The notes under the pieces: generated by a model
Database searches by the model: none
Told to the model about the DNA's origin: nothing
The model's input: only the letters and a program-made list of their open reading frames with translations
Program-made: the position numbers and the translations under genes
Shown: one piece after another, positions 1 through 7,254 of the stretch
How positions within the stretch are numbered: the stretch's first letter is position 1
How the letters are laid out: every line of letters starts with the position of its first letter
Assembly (NCBI GenBank): GCA_002368735.1
Contig: DFEQ01000005.1
Span: 1-16,975, forward strand
DNA from: Christensenella sp. UBA3798
GTDB taxonomy: Bacteria; Bacillota; Clostridia; Christensenellales; CAG-1252
Length of the DNA stretch: 16,975 nucleotides
Direction: 5' to 3'

Positions 1-462
1 GAACATCAGGTTGAACTGACGGATGCCCGTAAAGTCCGACTTGCCGCACACGGGGCACTTGATCTCGTGCTCCTTGATGTACTTTTCCATCTCTTCGTGC
101 GACCAAGCGGCGATATTCATCTCGATACCGTTTTTCTTATTATACTCCTCGATGAGGTTATCCGCACGGTGACGCGCCTTGCAGCTCTTGCAGTCCATCA
201 AGGGGTCGGAGAATCCGCCCACGTGACCCGAAGCCACCCATACGTTGGGATTCATCAAGATAGCGCAGTCCAAGCCCACGTTGAGGTGATTTTCCGTCAC
301 GAACTTCTGCCACCAAGCCTTCTTGATATTATTCTTGAGCTCCACGCCGAGAGGGCCGTAGTCCCAAGTATTGGCGAGGCCGCCGTAGATCTCGCTGCCG
401 GGATATACGAAGCCGCGTCCCTTCGCGAGAGCGGTAAGTTTGTCCATAGTGAGTTTCGCCAT
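1..462 (-). CDS. glyS: Glycyl-tRNA synthetase, N-terminal part (cut by window edge)
   Basis: Charges tRNA-Gly with glycine in the cytoplasm. The 154 visible codons begin MAKLTMDKL and contain the block RGFVYPGSEIYGG followed by ANTWDYGPLGVELKNN, a hallmark of the single-chain, dimeric class II glycyl-tRNA synthetase (not the two-subunit GlyQ/GlyS form). A later cysteine pair in CPVCGKSDFTG matches the insertion that follows motif 1 in this family. The start at 462 is supported by an AGGAGG ribosome site at 468-474 on the complementary strand and by alignment of MxKLxxLAKxRGFV with known proteins. The gene leaves the window at base 1, so the catalytic core and anticodon-binding domain are not seen. 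The short leader after its promoter leaves no room for a T-box. It is divergent from the cysteine-rich peptide gene. Confidence 0.95.
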   Translation of the reverse strand, partial: MAKLTMDKLTALAKGRGFVYPGSEIYGGLANTWDYGPLGVELKNNIKKAWWQKFVTENHLNVGLDCAILMNPNVWVASGHVGGFSDPLMDCKSCKARHRADNLIEEYNKKNGIEMNIAAWSHEEMEKYIKEHEIKCPVCGKSDFTGIRQFNLMF

Positions 463-500
463 ATATAGCCTCCTACATATAGAATAATCGAGTTATATCC

Positions 501-529
501 ATAATAATGGCGCGCGAGAGAAAAGTCAA
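501..529 (-). promoter_or_regulatory. Promoter of glyS
   Basis: On the minus strand a TTGACT -35 box (524-529) and a TATTAT -10 box (501-506) are separated by exactly 17 bp, each matching the sigma-A consensus at 5 of 6 positions. The predicted transcript would start near 494, giving a leader of about 30 nt before the glyS start. A GC-rich direct repeat (GCGCGCGAG) lies on both sides of the -35 box. Its role is unknown. Confidence 0.7.
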
Positions 530-613
530 GCGCGCGAGTGTCAAAAAGCGAAAAGCCTGCGTATGATGAAGTAGAAAAAACATTCCACATCGGAAATACA
601 GGAGGTACATATT

Positions 614-796
614 ATGAACGGTTTCTGCTCTAACGATTGCTTATGGCTGCTTCTCCTCTTATTCTGCTGCGGCGGCAATAAGTGCGGTGGCTGTAATATC
701 GAGTCCATCCTTTGGATCTACCTGCTCCTGAACTGCTGCGGCGGATGCGGCTGCGGGTGCAAGGACGCTCCGAACTTCGGCTTTGGCTGCAAGTAA
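614..796 (+). CDS. Cysteine-rich 60-residue peptide with an internal duplication
   Basis: Function unknown. The peptide has 12 cysteines in 60 residues and two similar halves: a run of hydrophobic residues (LWLLLLLF at 10-17, LWIYLLLN at 33-40), each followed by CCGG and more Cys/Gly. The hydrophobic runs are only about 8 residues, too short to span a membrane with confidence. Similar short Cys/Gly/Leu-rich proteins occur in Clostridia, some named by automated annotation after insect chorion proteins, a name that says nothing about function. The gene looks real: an AGGAGGT ribosome site lies 7 bp before the ATG and a strong hairpin terminator follows the TAA. A weak promoter may exist (TATGAT at 562-567, no convincing -35). 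Metal binding or a disulfide-linked surface layer are possible roles but are inference. Confidence 0.75.
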   Translation: MNGFCSNDCLWLLLLLFCCGGNKCGGCNIESILWIYLLLNCCGGCGCGCKDAPNFGFGCK

Positions 797-810
797 GAGG
801 AACCCGACGA

Positions 811-848
811 AAAAAAGTGCCGCTACGCTTCCGTGGCGGCACTTTTTT
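811..848. terminator. Bidirectional intrinsic terminator
   Basis: An 11-bp stem (817-827 with 832-842, one G-U pair) closes a CTTC loop. It is preceded by six A and followed by six T, so it can end transcription in both directions. It sits between the converging cysteine-rich peptide gene and the Ig-like/beta-helix gene at the end of the minus-strand operon. Confidence 0.9.
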
Positions 849-849
849 C

Positions 850-960
850 ATGAAGTGAAGTTTGCCTGCGGCAAGTGAAATTGCTCGCTATTTGCTCGCA
901 CTTAAGGATGAAATCGTGAATTGACTTAATAGCGGCGTGAATCGCTTAGAGCGCTATTCA
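850..960. repeat. Intergenic short-hairpin repeats with GTGAA-type linkers
   Basis: The stretch contains short inverted repeats separated by a recurring GTGAAGT/GTGAAAT/GTGAATT word. TTGCCTGCGGCAA (862-874) is a compact hairpin. GTGAAT near 937 pairs with ATTCAC near 956, and AATAGCG near 929 pairs with CGCTATT near 951. The layout resembles the array after the tmRNA gene, but with a different linker. No reading frame is convincing here. Confidence 0.5.
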
Positions 961-980
961 CCGGCGTTGAAAAAGTTTCT

Positions 981-3779
981 TCATTCGGCTTCAGCCGCCG
1001 CTTTTAATTCGGCTTCAGCCGCTGCTTTTACTTCGCCTCTCAGCCTTGCATACACCTCGGGTCCTATCGTATAGGTCTCGCCCGGCATGGTGTTGAAGTT
1101 GCCGTTTTCATCGCGACAGACGATGTGATAGGTCTTGTTCTGTTTGACGTCGATATCAAGCATCTTGGCATAGCTCATCAGGTTCCTGACCGAAGGCGCG
1201 AGCTCGGCGTTGACCTTCAAAGCCTTATACTTGGTATTATCGTAGAAGACATTGATGCCGCCCGGGGTGAAGGTCTCGGGGTTGAAGCGGGGATCCATAT
1301 TCTCCCAAATACCGATCATCAGGAAGGAGAAGTTGAGGTAGGAGTGCTTTTGCAGATACTCCACCCGCGCGAGTTCGTCCGAGGAGGGGATGGCTTTGTA
1401 TTCGTCGATATTCTCGATATACAGGTGGTCGTCATCCGACTGCTCGAAGGCTTCGCGGATGATCTTGCCCAGCTTTTCGTTGACTTGGTCAACGAGGAGG
1501 TTGGCGTTGTCGTTCTCCAGTCCGCGCGGCAGGAGGCTCATCTGTACGTCAGAGAGGCGCTTCCAGTTATAGACGTAGTTGTTGCCTTCCAGCTCAAAGG
1601 TGCCGAACTGCGCCTTGACCCCCTTCGCTCCCGTAAAGCGGGCGAGGATGTCGTTGAAGTTGCCGCAGGCGATGCCGACGGGCGCGATGGTATTGGAGAA
1701 GATGCAGTTCTTGACTTTTGCATTCGCGATGCCGAAACTGGACTGTTGCAGAACGATGGCGGAGGCGGAATTATTGCGGAAGATGCAGCCGTCGTACACG
1801 CTGTCGCCTATCGCGGTGTTGACGTGCCCGTAAGCGTACTGGAATAAGCATCCCTTGACGTACAAGGAGAAGTGCTTGCTTTCGTCGTACGCCCCTAATA
1901 CGCCGATCGCGCCGCCGCCCCTGGCGCTCAGCTCTTCAAACGCCTTTTGCGCGTCGTCGGAGGTGGGCTGCGTGGCTTGCATATTGAGGTTGACGAGCTC
2001 GACCGAGAGCTTGTCGGGCATATCGGGATAGTGGTCAAAATCCCACAAGAGGAGTTTATCCGTTTCCTCCACCGAATTGATGAGGAACTGTCCGTCCAGT
2101 TTATTGCCGTTGCCGTAGATGGATGCGGCGAGGTTCTTGATGGGCTCGCCACCCTCCGCGGCGGGGGCGAAATAGACGTCGTTATGCAGTACGATCGCCT
2201 TCACCGAATCGTTCTTGACGATCTCTTTCAGCTCCCTATACGGAGTGAAATCGGGCTTTTCACCCGCCTGCGCATTGAAGTGCTGATCGGGGGTGTCGAC
2301 GGCGATATTCACGCCGTTCACCATATGGAAGGTGTAGGTCTGCCTGACGGGGAGCCCCTGCTGATTGTAGGCAAAGGCGGCAATGGTCACCTCGCGTCCC
2401 GCCACGTCCGAGGCAAAGTAGATGACGCCGTTCCTATCCACGGTGGCGACGTCGGTATCCATGCTCTCAAAGGTGAAGGCGCTGATACTCGCGTTCAAGG
2501 GATAGGTGGAAGCGATCTTCAACGTATAGGTATTGGTAAACTGCCCGTCCTTGTAGGTCCTGTTGCCGAAGACGCGCTGTTGCAAGAGCCCCACTTCGTC
2601 GCGGAAAGTCGTCTCCGCCAAGCGGAAGTCCTCCACGGGGCTGGTGACGTTCAACGTCAGGCGCTGGGCAGCATATCCCTCCGCCGAAGGATAGATATCC
2701 GCTTGCCCGCTGCCGATGGCGTATAGGCGCCCTTCTCTGACCACGATGACGTTTTCATCGGTGGAATGCCAAGTAACGTCAGGGATAGAGCCGTCCGTTG
2801 CCACGGCGTTCAAACGGATATTGGAGGTGCCGAGGGCGATGAAGCCCGAGAGTGCGCCTGCTTTCAATGCGTAATAATTCTCGATGACGAGGGACTTTTC
2901 CTGCGGGAGCTTGACTACGTAAACCGTCTGACGCTCCTCCCCTTTTTTGAACACGACTTCCTTCGCGCCGAAATCGGCTACGTCGCCGAGGGTGACCGTC
3001 GTCCCCCCCTCCACGGTGACAGTTTCGTCCGTCATATAGGGAGCAAGGTCCACGCTGCCCGCACTACTGTAGATGAACGCCTCGCGAGAGAGGGCGTCCC
3101 CTTCCACCTTGACGGTGACGGTGGCGCTGACCGTCTTTTCCTTTGCCGTGACGGTGGCGGTGACTAGGCAGGTGCCGTAATTCTTTGCCGTGATGACGCC
3201 GTTACTGTCCACCGTGGCGACCGCGGCGTCGGAGGTGGACCAAGCCACCATCTCCTCCTTGACGCTTGCCGCGGGCTTGACGTTCGCAACCACGCCGCTG
3301 ACAGAGTAGCGCGGAAGGACCATTTCGCCGACTGAATCGGTGACGAAGTCGCCTATCGTCATATAGCCGGGGATCAAGCCGCCGACGTACAGGGTGGCGC
3401 GGGCGCTGATAGATGAGTTCTTCTTGGACGTGCAGGTGATATCCACGCTGCCGTAATCATAAAAGGTGATATCCGCGGCGTCGCTTCTCTCGGGGTCGGG
3501 AGTCACGCGGGCGATGCGCGGGTTGGAGCTATGCCATATCATCTCGTCCGTCGCGATGCCGGGGAAGACCTCGCAGAATACGGTGTATTTATTGTCGGTA
3601 TCCTTGTAGTCTTCGAGGTAGATCTCGTCGCTTTCCAAGACTTCGCCGCCGTGCTTGATGGCGACCGACTCGGCGGGGATATCCACGAGGGCGGAGGCGA
3701 TGAGCTTGCCGCTGGCGTCTATCGTCAGAATGACGAGGATGGGGATGAGTAGTAATAAACAAATAATGACTTTTTTCAT
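981..3779 (-). CDS. Large secreted or anchored protein with Ig-like (BIG2) domains and a beta-helix-like region
   Basis: Predicted extracellular, 932 residues. Residues 1-24 form a signal or anchor (MKKVIICLLLLIPILVIL). Several bacterial Ig-like group 2 segments follow: about 30-133 (IWHSSNPRIARV), 150-226 (AWSTSDAAVATVDSNGVIT), 315-378 (TWHSTDENVIVV) and 400-488 (MDTDVATVDRNGVIYF). Residues 520-740 have short repeated strands (VKGCLFQYAYG, YDGCIFRNNSA, VKNCIFSNTIA) like a right-handed parallel beta-helix. The last 17 residues hold a repeated KAAAEAE. No catalytic motif was seen. The start is the ATG at 3779: GGGGG-type ribosome site at 3788-3793 and a signal sequence directly after. A longer frame reaching back to 3914 overlaps the permease and gives an implausible N-terminus. 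It lies 14 bp after the permease gene, so it is probably co-transcribed and may be a partner or cargo of the ABC system (inference). Confidence 0.85.
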   Translation of the reverse strand: MKKVIICLLLLIPILVILTIDASGKLIASALVDIPAESVAIKHGGEVLESDEIYLEDYKDTDNKYTVFCEVFPGIATDEMIWHSSNPRIARVTPDPERSDAADITFYDYGSVDITCTSKKNSSISARATLYVGGLIPGYMTIGDFVTDSVGEMVLPRYSVSGVVANVKPAASVKEEMVAWSTSDAAVATVDSNGVITAKNYGTCLVTATVTAKEKTVSATVTVKVEGDALSREAFIYSSAGSVDLAPYMTDETVTVEGGTTVTLGDVADFGAKEVVFKKGEERQTVYVVKLPQEKSLVIENYYALKAGALSGFIALGTSNIRLNAVATDGSIPDVTWHSTDENVIVVREGRLYAIGSGQADIYPSAEGYAAQRLTLNVTSPVEDFRLAETTFRDEVGLLQQRVFGNRTYKDGQFTNTYTLKIASTYPLNASISAFTFESMDTDVATVDRNGVIYFASDVAGREVTIAAFAYNQQGLPVRQTYTFHMVNGVNIAVDTPDQHFNAQAGEKPDFTPYRELKEIVKNDSVKAIVLHNDVYFAPAAEGGEPIKNLAASIYGNGNKLDGQFLINSVEETDKLLLWDFDHYPDMPDKLSVELVNLNMQATQPTSDDAQKAFEELSARGGGAIGVLGAYDESKHFSLYVKGCLFQYAYGHVNTAIGDSVYDGCIFRNNSASAIVLQQSSFGIANAKVKNCIFSNTIAPVGIACGNFNDILARFTGAKGVKAQFGTFELEGNNYVYNWKRLSDVQMSLLPRGLENDNANLLVDQVNEKLGKIIREAFEQSDDDHLYIENIDEYKAIPSSDELARVEYLQKHSYLNFSFLMIGIWENMDPRFNPETFTPGGINVFYDNTKYKALKVNAELAPSVRNLMSYAKMLDIDVKQNKTYHIVCRDENGNFNTMPGETYTIGPEVYARLRGEVKAAAEAELKAAAEAE
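983..1030 (-). repeat. Tandem 24-bp repeat at the 3' end of the Ig-like gene
   Basis: Two adjacent 24-bp units (983-1006 and 1007-1030) differ at one base and encode the repeated KAAAEAE tail. The last unit merges into the TGA stop, so copy number could change tail length without disturbing the rest of the protein. Confidence 0.8.
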
Positions 3780-3793
3780 TTCACTTTCCCCCT

Positions 3794-5407
3794 TTACCTC
3801 TGCGATATCCGCTCGTAGCGCTTGTCCAGTCCTATCATCAGCCACAGTACCGCGGCGACGGCAAGGAGCAAGGATACGCCTGCCAAAATGAGGAAGGTCT
3901 TGGTGAGTCCCCACAGGAAGATACCCACCATGCCGAAGAGCCCGTAGACGACCGAGATGGCGAAGCCTACGAACAATACGACGAAGGTGGAAACGTTGCC
4001 CACGGAGAGTTCGCCGTCACCACCCACCGCGAACTGCGGACGAGTGGTATCGAGGCGTACGGCAAACGCCGTCACGGCGATGGATACGAGGATGGCGATG
4101 CCCGCCGCGCTGAAAGCGTACGCCGCGCTGAGCTGCTTAGTCAAAAACATCACGAGCGCCGTCACGAGGAGGGACGCCGTGGAGACTGCCATATACAGCG
4201 CGATCTTGATCAGTACCTGCGTCCGGTAACTGACGGGCACGATCTTTGTCAGATAGAAGTTATCCCCCTCGCGCGATACCGAAGAAGCGGCGAAGGAAAG
4301 GATGATGGCGCAGAAGATCAGCATGACCATCAAAGCGAGCGCCGGAACGATGACAGCGCCGATGGTGTTTTCACCCATCGTAGCGGCAAGTTTATTGCAG
4401 TTATACACCATCACGGGCGCTGCGACCGCCATGCACAGATATTGGAAACTGTAGTTGCTGCTGCGGAAGATGTCCAAAAACTCCCTGCGGAAGGTAGCCC
4501 GGGTGGCGCTCCTCTTTTTATTCTTGGTGACGATGGTAAAGGTGGTGCCGTTGCCCTCGATGTCCCTAAGGATGGTGGGCAGATACCACTTCTTATTGAG
4601 GAAGAAGGCGCCCGTGGCAAAGATCGCCACCACGAGGAGGGATAGGAGGCTCGCCCCCACCCGCCACTCGCCTATCAGCATATAGGCGAACCAGTTGGAG
4701 GGATAGATATACTTCGCCGCCTCCGAAACGATGCCCATCGTCTCGCGGCTGAAGAAGCTCATCGCCTCCTCCTTCATATAGTTCACCACCCCCTGAATGA
4801 CGCTCATATAGATGGCGAAGCCCGCCGCCACCATCGCAACGGATACGATGAGGGTCAATGTGAACATATTCTTGAGCCTCGCCCCGATCTGCATGACGGG
4901 GATGGCGAGGAGGTTTGCGACGGAGAGTGGGAGCAGGATACAGAAGACCAGCACCACGGGCAGGAGAGCATAGTAGGTCCAACCCTGCCCCGTCGTCATG
5001 CCGAAGATGATAAAGACGGGGAGCTCGATAAAGAGGGTAAAAATGATCTGATATAGGATAAAGACCGAGATCTTACTCGCAAAGACCGCCTGCGGTGAGA
5101 CGGGGAAGCGCATCAGGAGCTCGTTGTCGCCGCTTCGGAAGAGATTTTTGATGACCGAGCTTATGCCGAAGAGGGTCAATATCAGGAGTGAAAATGCGAT
5201 AAATAGGATCAGGAACTCGTTGCCCATCCCATAGAGATAGAACATCGAGACCAGCTGTTTCACCCCAAAGATATACGCCGCATACACCAGCCCGACGAGG
5301 ACGAGAGCGACGAACACCTTCAGGACGGTGAGGAAGGGCTTGCCCGTCCCTCGCGCGCCGTAGCGAGACTTCATCTCGAGGCGAAATAAGGTCAAAAACT
5401 CTTTCAT
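3794..5407 (-). CDS. ABC-2-type transporter permease
   Basis: Integral membrane subunit of an ABC exporter, 537 residues with about 11-12 predicted membrane segments (for example 29-48, 63-87, 113-136, 147-170, 183-204, 249-270, 349-374, 399-421, 432-450, 471-493, 505-525). The two halves share a cytoplasmic-loop motif: SGDNELLMRFPVSPQAV near 92-108 and EGDNFYLTKIVPVSYRTQ near 380-397. This duplication is typical of large ABC-2 permeases in Bacillota. A basic amphipathic N-terminus (FRLEMKSRYG) precedes the first segment. The ATG overlaps the stop of the ATPase gene by 4 bp (ATGA), so translation is probably coupled. The substrate cannot be told from sequence. The secreted gene directly downstream hints at an envelope role. 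Confidence 0.88.
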   Translation of the reverse strand: MKEFLTLFRLEMKSRYGARGTGKPFLTVLKVFVALVLVGLVYAAYIFGVKQLVSMFYLYGMGNEFLILFIAFSLLILTLFGISSVIKNLFRSGDNELLMRFPVSPQAVFASKISVFILYQIIFTLFIELPVFIIFGMTTGQGWTYYALLPVVLVFCILLPLSVANLLAIPVMQIGARLKNMFTLTLIVSVAMVAAGFAIYMSVIQGVVNYMKEEAMSFFSRETMGIVSEAAKYIYPSNWFAYMLIGEWRVGASLLSLLVVAIFATGAFFLNKKWYLPTILRDIEGNGTTFTIVTKNKKRSATRATFRREFLDIFRSSNYSFQYLCMAVAAPVMVYNCNKLAATMGENTIGAVIVPALALMVMLIFCAIILSFAASSVSREGDNFYLTKIVPVSYRTQVLIKIALYMAVSTASLLVTALVMFLTKQLSAAYAFSAAGIAILVSIAVTAFAVRLDTTRPQFAVGGDGELSVGNVSTFVVLFVGFAISVVYGLFGMVGIFLWGLTKTFLILAGVSLLLAVAAVLWLMIGLDKRYERISQR

Positions 5408-6171
5408 GCCTTATTCTCCGCCATGGTCAAGCTGCGAAATACCTGTTCGAGGCTTTCGCGGTTGCCCTCTTCGTGCAGGTCGATGAGCCGTTTCAGCTCG
5501 CCGTCGTGGATGATCGCCACGCGGTCGCACAGTTTTGATACGAGGTCGATATTGTGCGAGGAGAAAAAGACGGTATTGCCCGCCGCGGTGTGCGCCTTCA
5601 TCTCGTCGATGATATCGAACATGGACTGCGGGTCCAAGCCCACCATGGGTTCGTCCAGCACCCACAGACGGGGGTTATGGATGAGGGCGGCGATGATGCA
5701 TATCTTTTGCTTCATGCCGTGCGAATAGCCCTTGATCTGGCGGTCCACCGCAAAGCTGATCTTGAACATCTTGAGGTAGCGCTCCATCCTAGCCTCGCGG
5801 TCTTCCAAAGAGACGTCGTAGAGGTCGGCGATGTAGTTGATATACTCCCTGCCCGTCAGCTTCTCGTACACCGAGTGATTGTCGGGCACGTAGCCGATGT
5901 TCTTCTTCGCCTCGATGGAGTCTGTCTTCATGTCGTGGCCGCATATCTTTATCTCCCCTTCGTCATAGGGGTGGATTCCGGTGATGCACTTGATGGTCGT
6001 GGACTTTCCCGCGCCGTTTTGTCCGAGGAATCCGAATATTTCACCCGCTTTGAGTTCCAAAGTCAGGTCGTTTATGGAATAGCGGTTCGCGTTAAGATAT
6101 CTCTTCTTGAGGTGACGTATCACGAGGAGGTATTCTTCATCATTCGCGATTTTTTCGATGCTTTCGCTCAT
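5404..6171 (-). CDS. ABC transporter ATP-binding protein
   Basis: Cytoplasmic ATPase of the same exporter, 255 residues. All key motifs are visible: Walker A GQNGAGKST (50-58), an ABC signature in the variant form YSHGMKQK (149-156, S-H-G-M replacing the usual S-G-G-Q), Walker B LWVLDEP with the catalytic Glu (169-175, E174), D-loop GLDP (178-181) and switch His in SSHN (H206). The position before the helical domain usually held by Gln reads GYVPDN, as in many ABC-2 family ATPases. The start at 6171 has a GGGAG ribosome site just upstream. It lies 49 bp after the alpha-CTD/WG gene and overlaps the permease by 4 bp. Confidence 0.95.
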   Translation of the reverse strand: MSESIEKIANDEEYLLVIRHLKKRYLNANRYSINDLTLELKAGEIFGFLGQNGAGKSTTIKCITGIHPYDEGEIKICGHDMKTDSIEAKKNIGYVPDNHSVYEKLTGREYINYIADLYDVSLEDREARMERYLKMFKISFAVDRQIKGYSHGMKQKICIIAALIHNPRLWVLDEPMVGLDPQSMFDIIDEMKAHTAAGNTVFFSSHNIDLVSKLCDRVAIIHDGELKRLIDLHEEGNRESLEQVFRSLTMAENKA

Positions 6172-6220
6172 ATATTTCTCCCTTGCCGCATATAGCGGCT
6201 CATTTGTAGTATCCGGCTGC

Positions 6221-7252
6221 TTACTGCCAAGAGACCTCTCCGTCCTTGCGGATATTGCCCCATCTGCCGTCCTTTTTCACTCTGCCGTAGCCCTCTCCCG
6301 TGAAAGGAGTCGCCGCGTCGTAGATAAAGGGGACCATCTCGCGCCCCGTCTTATCCACGTAGCCGCACTTTTCGCCGAGGGTCACGTTCGCCCATCCCTC
6401 CGAAAAGCTGCCTGCCGTGTCGTACTTATAGGGGATGACCAGCACGTTTTCACGGTTGATATATCCGAAAAGTCCGTTCATCTCCACCGCCGCCATATCC
6501 TCCTTGAAGGCGAGCGCCTCGGTGTAGATTGGCGGGATGACTTCCTTGCCGTTTTGGTCCTTGAAGCCCCACTTGCCGGCGCGTTGGAACTTGGTGTAGA
6601 TATCCTTCTCCGGCTCGATGCGCGGGGAATGCACGAGTTTTTCACGCGGGAATATCTTGGAGAAGTCCACCGCGTTATTCTGCTTGCCGCCCTTATTGCC
6701 GTTTTGCTGTCTGTCGCCCTGCTTATCGCGACGGTCGTCACGGCGGTCGTCACGACGGTCGTCGCGTGCTTGTCTGCGCTCCTCGGTGGGGGCGCCCTTC
6801 TTCATATCATCGCGGCGCTCCTGCCGTCTGTCACCGAGAGGCTTATCCTGCGCGCGGTCGCCTCTAACATCCTTGCGGCGGTCGTCCGCTCTTTTATCGC
6901 CCTCGCGGCGCTCGTTCCCCCGCGGGTTATTGTCGTTTTGGCGGGGAGCCTCTTCCTTTTTCTCGACGCCATTCTCGTCGGGACGGAAGTCCACGCCGAG
7001 CGGGGAGATGGCGTTCACCACCTCAAAGAGGCGCTTTTTATTAAAGTTCTGCACCTTGTACATCTCGTTCTTGCGGCGCGATACGATGTTTCCCACCGTA
7101 TTGATGCCGCCTTTTTGCAGTATTTCCAAGGTCTCGGCGGAGAGGTTCAACCCCTCGACCGACATATTGAGCACGTCCTCGGAATAGGGCGGCTTATAGT
7201 CCGTCCCGGGGCGTTGCGGTTTCTTGTGCCAATGCCTGTTGTTCTTTCCCAT
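6221..7252 (-). CDS. RNA polymerase alpha-CTD-like domain fused to WG repeats
   Basis: The 343-residue protein has three parts. Residues 26-90 (VLNMSVEGLNLSAETLEILQ, then GGINTVGNIV and KVQNFNKKRLFEVV) closely resemble the C-terminal domain of the RNA polymerase alpha subunit. Residues 91-195 are a highly charged R/D/N/Q-rich, probably disordered linker with RDD repeats. Residues 224-340 contain four WG-type repeats (GKWGFKDQNGKEVIPPIY, GLFGYINRENVLVIPYKY, CGYVDKTGREMVPFIY, GRWGNIRKDG). Compared with RpoA from memory, the main DNA-contact positions are changed: Arg265 to Glu40, Asn268 to Glu43, Lys271 to Gln46. So it may bind protein rather than DNA, or may just use the helix-hairpin-helix fold. 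No signal peptide. It starts 2 bp after the upstream stop, with its GGAG ribosome site inside the end of that gene. Confidence 0.85.
   Translation of the reverse strand: MGKNNRHWHKKPQRPGTDYKPPYSEDVLNMSVEGLNLSAETLEILQKGGINTVGNIVSRRKNEMYKVQNFNKKRLFEVVNAISPLGVDFRPDENGVEKKEEAPRQNDNNPRGNERREGDKRADDRRKDVRGDRAQDKPLGDRRQERRDDMKKGAPTEERRQARDDRRDDRRDDRRDKQGDRQQNGNKGGKQNNAVDFSKIFPREKLVHSPRIEPEKDIYTKFQRAGKWGFKDQNGKEVIPPIYTEALAFKEDMAAVEMNGLFGYINRENVLVIPYKYDTAGSFSEGWANVTLGEKCGYVDKTGREMVPFIYDAATPFTGEGYGRVKKDGRWGNIRKDGEVSWQ
6732..6765 (-). repeat. In-gene 12-bp repeats encoding RDD units
   Basis: Three near-identical 12-bp units of the type CGGTCGTCACGG (plus strand) lie inside the linker of the alpha-CTD/WG gene and encode consecutive Arg-Asp-Asp-Arg units. 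Whole-unit gain or loss would keep the frame and change linker length. Confidence 0.7.
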
Positions 7253-7254
7253 AA

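Noticed and set aside
463..613. T-box riboswitch before glyS
   Set aside because: The promoter at 501-529 leaves a leader of about 30 nt, too short for a T-box, and no T-box sequence was seen.
3780..3914. N-terminal extension of the Ig-like protein to 3914
   Set aside because: It overlaps the permease coding region, gives an unlikely Arg-rich start and hides a proper signal peptide with a ribosome site at the 3779 start.
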